From Flavobacterium selenitireducens (lineage in GTDB: Bacteria > Bacteroidota > Bacteroidia > Flavobacteriales > Flavobacteriaceae), in assembly GCF_014748335.1 (NCBI RefSeq), contig NZ_JAAVIY010000001.1, forward strand, positions 496,001-560,000: a DNA stretch of 64,000 bases. Direction: 5' to 3'. Each line of letters opens with the position of its first letter. The stretch's first letter is position 1. This document shows, in pieces, positions 61,297 through 64,000 of this stretch. The notes under the pieces were generated by a model that was not told the DNA's origin, searched no databases, and saw only the letters and a list, made by a program, of their open reading frames with translations. Made by a program: the position numbers and the translations under genes.

Positions 61297-61779
61297 TCAT
61301 TTTTTTTGTGCCGATGCCTGCTTGAGCTGATTGTCCGCATTGGCGATCTGTGCGTCGTAGTTCGCACTGTTGCTCATACCCTTTGCACGGGTGTAGGCGT
61401 CTTTCGCTTTTTGATAGTGTTTCGAAGCTTCGCCAAAGTTCTTGTTGTCGAAGTGAAGTTTTGCCAGTCCGGCTTCTGCATCACCCATCATTTTGACGGT
61501 CGGTTCGGCATTGTCGCCCTTGCGCATGAGGTATTCCAAATCGGTAATCGCAGTGAGGTAGTGAGCCGACGACGGTTCCATCTGCATCGCAGCCTCGACG
61601 CGGGTACGACGGCATGGAGCATCCGGATTTTTGGCCAAAGCACGTCCGGCAGTTCTCATGGCGGTCGCGAAATCTCCAGTCTTTTGGGCCGATTGCGCCT
61701 GCTGGCAAAGGTCGGTATCCGTTTGGGAATATCCCGCTCCGGCAACGGTAAGCATGGCGAGAAGAAGTAATTTTTTCAT
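61297..61779 (-). CDS. Secreted TPR-like protein, 160 aa
   Basis: A signal peptide (MKKLLLLAMLTVAGAGYSQ) is followed by TPR-like helical pairs: LCQQAQSAQKTGDFATAMRT, HYLTAITDLEYLMRKGDNAE and KLHFDNKNFGEASKHYQKAK. It is probably periplasmic and may mediate protein contacts; no partner is evident. It is a single gene on the minus strand with a terminator after it. The region before it has TAACTTTA, close to the -7 consensus. Confidence 0.8.
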   Translation of the reverse strand: MKKLLLLAMLTVAGAGYSQTDTDLCQQAQSAQKTGDFATAMRTAGRALAKNPDAPCRRTRVEAAMQMEPSSAHYLTAITDLEYLMRKGDNAEPTVKMMGDAEAGLAKLHFDNKNFGEASKHYQKAKDAYTRAKGMSNSANYDAQIANADNQLKQASAQKK

Positions 61780-61913
61780 GATTTGTGTTTTTGTTATTCA
61801 CTTAAAGTTAGGTGTTTTAGGCGGCGACGTAGTGCAAAATGACAAATCCTTAACATTTTATTGCGATGAGACCACCTAACAGATATGTCCAATGCGGCAG
61901 CGCGTGACTTGCG

Positions 61914-61948
61914 AGAAAAAAAAACCGCCCCTCGGTAAAAGGGACGGT
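61914..61948 (-). terminator. Terminator of the GEVED T9SS gene
   Basis: On the minus strand ACCGTCCCT and AGGGGCGGT pair (one T-G pair) around a short loop, followed by about nine T residues. Confidence 0.8.
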
Positions 61949-61973
61949 CTGGAAAAAAAACTAAAAGATAAAT

Positions 61974-63542
61974 TTATTTCTTGACAAGGCGCTGGCTCGA
62001 AGTTCCTTGGTCAGTTGCCAATTTCACGATGTAAACTCCCGCCGCAAGGGTCTGGACGTTCATAGTGTTCTGAGCGTTTGCGACAAATGTCTGTTGCATT
62101 ACTTTTTGTCCTGTAACATTGTAGATTTCTACTGTGTTCAGCGTCGCTCCGGAGGCTACTTCGATATTCAGGACGTCCTGGGCAGGGTTCGGGTAGATCC
62201 CAACGATTCCTTTATCGAATTCTCCTGTTGCAAGGTCGTTTGTGACATTGATGAGGTAATCTTCCATCTCTCCAAAAAAGGATTCAGGATCAAGCGGGCC
62301 GCAAGCGTATTCCCATGTAAAGTTCGCCGCTACTGCTGCCGCCACGACAACCCTCATTCTTGTAGGTCCGTCCAAGGCGGTTGTCGGGATGGCAATATTT
62401 CCCGTTACCACGTATCCGTCGGTAGCGTTTCCGGTCCCGATATAGGTAAACTCGTCTTCACTGAAGATATAATCTTGGTTGTAATCGATCCACACGCCTA
62501 CCGATTCCGACGAAAAGCCGTTGCCTGTAGTGACGGAAATCGGATAAGACTCACCAGCTTCTGCTTCCAATGCGGCAATTGTTCCCGTGAAATCACTGTA
62601 GCCGTAATCAGTATCGCCACATTCCGAATCATTGTTGATTGAACCGATGGTCACATTCAAAATCAAGTCGCCATCATTACAGTCGAAAGGATTGCTTTCG
62701 TTTGAAGTACAAAGGCAGTCCGCGCCGTCATTTTGGGCGACACTGATTGGAGTGGACGAAGCACTGAGGCCACTGTCAGTACACGTTACCGTTACGCGAT
62801 AGGAAGTCGCAGCTGCTTGACCGGTAACTTCGAAAACTCCGGTAGATTGGGCGTCCCCGACGTCATTCCAGGTCTCTCCTCCATCAGTAGAAGATTGCAA
62901 TTGGTAAGAAAAACCGATCGACGTTCCGGACACACTGGCGCTTACAGTAAAGGTCGTCGAACCGCAAACCGAGGTTTCTGTAGCGGTTGCATCCGAGATC
63001 GTCGGAGTTCCGTCGCATGGCGTTCCAGCGGTTACATTGATAGTGTAATCTTCGGTTTCCGAATAGGACGGCTCGCCGAATTCGTCCAAGCCCGTGACGT
63101 CGACACAAGAGCCATCGCCGAAATCGAGGTAAAGCGTCTCGGGATCATCGCCCCAAATGTTGTAAAACGTCCTGATACGCATACGGGTGGAACCGGCAAG
63201 AGCAGACGCCGGTATCGCGATCGAAGTAGTCAACGTGCCGCTCGGAGTCGTGCCGACGTAAAAGAATTCGGTCTCTTCGAACAGCTGGTTTTGGTTGAAA
63301 TCGATATACGCGCCTACCACTTCGTCACCGCCGTCTCCAACGGTTACCGAGAGCGTATAAGTAGATCCTGATACCACGCTTGCTGCGGTCCCGGCAGTGA
63401 AGTCCGAATAACCTTCTGCGCTATCGCAGCCGCTGTCGTTGTTGATTCCCGCGAATGAAACATTCTGGATTTGGTCCCCGTCCGAACAATCACTGACAGG
63501 TGGCATACAGTATTGGCTGTATCCCGCCGCCGACACGGTCAA
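61974..63542 (-). CDS. GEVED-domain secreted protein with T9SS type A sorting domain, start uncertain
   Basis: The body has two GEVED modules: YCMPPVSDCSDGDQIQNVSF with VGAYIDFNQNQLFEETEFFY, and CNDGDLILNVTIGSINNDSE with GVWIDYNQDYIFSEDEF. Ig/fibronectin-like material lies between them, and a type A sorting domain follows (GIYPNPAQDVLNIEVASG, EIYNVTGQKVMQQTF, AAGVYIVKLATDQGTS). It should be surface-exposed after T9SS export. The start is odd: reading upstream of TTG 63542 in frame gives KKSFLALFLT, completing a normal signal peptide, but its first codon (63569) is GTA, not ATG. The frame closes at a TAA before any ATG or GTG. Either a rare start (ATT 63584) is used or the start codon is lost. 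Confidence 0.85.
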   Translation of the reverse strand: MTVSAAGYSQYCMPPVSDCSDGDQIQNVSFAGINNDSGCDSAEGYSDFTAGTAASVVSGSTYTLSVTVGDGGDEVVGAYIDFNQNQLFEETEFFYVGTTPSGTLTTSIAIPASALAGSTRMRIRTFYNIWGDDPETLYLDFGDGSCVDVTGLDEFGEPSYSETEDYTINVTAGTPCDGTPTISDATATETSVCGSTTFTVSASVSGTSIGFSYQLQSSTDGGETWNDVGDAQSTGVFEVTGQAAATSYRVTVTCTDSGLSASSTPISVAQNDGADCLCTSNESNPFDCNDGDLILNVTIGSINNDSECGDTDYGYSDFTGTIAALEAEAGESYPISVTTGNGFSSESVGVWIDYNQDYIFSEDEFTYIGTGNATDGYVVTGNIAIPTTALDGPTRMRVVVAAAVAANFTWEYACGPLDPESFFGEMEDYLINVTNDLATGEFDKGIVGIYPNPAQDVLNIEVASGATLNTVEIYNVTGQKVMQQTFVANAQNTMNVQTLAAGVYIVKLATDQGTSSQRLVKK

Positions 63543-63752
63543 AAAAAGTGCAAGAAAAGATTTCTTTACACCGCTAAGAGTAATTTTAATATCAAATTAT
63601 TTAGAATTTTAGTTGAAAAACATCGTATATCTCAAAGTTATGGCTTTAGCCTAACGGACAGTGCTGGAATTCTCTTATAAAAAAGTTAAAGTTGAAATAA
63701 CGTAACGAATGAAGCTGTGGCCAATGCGTAATTTTAAGAAAAACGGGAAGCC

Positions 63753-64000
63753 ATGGCCGATAAGTCAAAACCGCTGCTTTGCTTTAACGATTACGGAATT
63801 TACTGCGAGGTGGCCAACGTCTATCTCGACCCTTGGCGTCCAGTTGAAAACGCCATCATTACCCACGGCCATTCCGACCATTCGCGTTGGGGACATAAAA
63901 ATTATATCACACACCACCATAACGTTCCTATAATAAAGCACCGCCTTGGCAATATCAATGTGGCCGGTGTCGAATGGGGCGAAACCTTTAGCGTCAATGG
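63753..64000 (+). CDS. Ligase-associated DNA exonuclease, 5' part only (metallo-beta-lactamase fold)
   Basis: The frame from ATG 63753 runs off the window end (82 codons seen). It reads LLCFNDYGIYCEVANVYLDP, then WRPVENAIITHGHSDHSRWG with the H-x-H-x-D-H metal motif of metallo-beta-lactamases, and KNYITHHHNVPIIKHRLGNI. This opening, with the YIDPWRPV-like stretch directly before the metal motif, matches the exonuclease usually found beside ATP-dependent DNA ligase and Lhr-like helicase genes. A ligase gene should follow outside the window, which would test the call. Confidence 0.85.
   Translation, partial: MADKSKPLLCFNDYGIYCEVANVYLDPWRPVENAIITHGHSDHSRWGHKNYITHHHNVPIIKHRLGNINVAGVEWGETFSVN

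Noticed and set aside
63709..63933. A 74-codon frame at the right edge
   Set aside because: The other frame from 63753 carries the metallo-beta-lactamase motif and is the real gene.

Overview
The window is a piece of chromosome from a member of Bacteroidota, most likely Flavobacteriaceae (Flavobacterium or a close relative). The evidence is several secreted proteins ending in type IX secretion (T9SS) sorting domains of both type A and type B, a PorP/SprF-family protein beside a giant adhesin, DUF6443-type Rhs proteins, a head-GIN lipoprotein, a Bacteroidota-type tyrosine recombinase, and promoter boxes of the TAnnTTTG type. No T9SS core genes lie here.

Layout. 1-17.5 kb looks like accessory, partly decayed DNA. 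It holds an off-edge TPR protein, two lipoproteins, AraC regulators (one broken by an in-frame stop), a collapsed GEVED adhesin gene, two beta-propeller T9SS proteins, a minus-strand cluster (GrpB, AraC, nitrilase-type hydrolase, DUF4406), a DinB protein, and a broken integrase next to tRNA-Ser(UGA). The 3' end of that tRNA is partly duplicated, as expected for an integration site. 16.7-29.6 kb is GC-richer and holds a phage-CI-like regulator divergent from a 2,341-residue type B adhesin with nine tandem 77-residue repeats, followed by PorP/SprF and OmpA-family genes. This is the usual arrangement for displaying a large surface adhesin. 29.8-40.2 kb is a polymorphic-toxin-like locus: a winged-helix gene converges on a four-gene minus-strand operon (T9SS propeller protein, large YD/Rhs-associated protein, Rhs protein with a variable C-terminal tail, then a small lipoprotein that is a candidate immunity protein). 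40.2-41.4 kb has no genes and holds structured, REP-like GC-rich repeats.

41.4-64 kb looks like ordinary chromosome. It contains a zinc alcohol dehydrogenase, a Tat-exported sugar-phosphate isomerase-like protein, a small membrane protein with an SPFH protein and a DUF1624/HGSNAT-like membrane protein, a LytS/LytTR two-component pair, an outer-membrane barrel protein, a P1 peptidase, and a TetR-controlled SDR-thioesterase-KAS II operon with two matching palindromic operators. Next come a macrodomain protein, an M23 lipoprotein, a GlxA-type regulator, a cold-shock protein with a clear promoter and terminator, an LD-carboxypeptidase, a Nei glycosylase, an SDR, a TPR-like secreted protein and a GEVED/T9SS protein. 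The window ends in the 5' part of a ligase-associated DNA exonuclease.

The loci most worth following up are the Rhs operon with its tail and putative immunity lipoprotein, the tRNA-Ser integration scar with its tRNA-like remnant and perfect 25-bp inverted repeat, and the TetR lipid operon with its operators. Functions are inferred from motifs read by eye; no database search was run.
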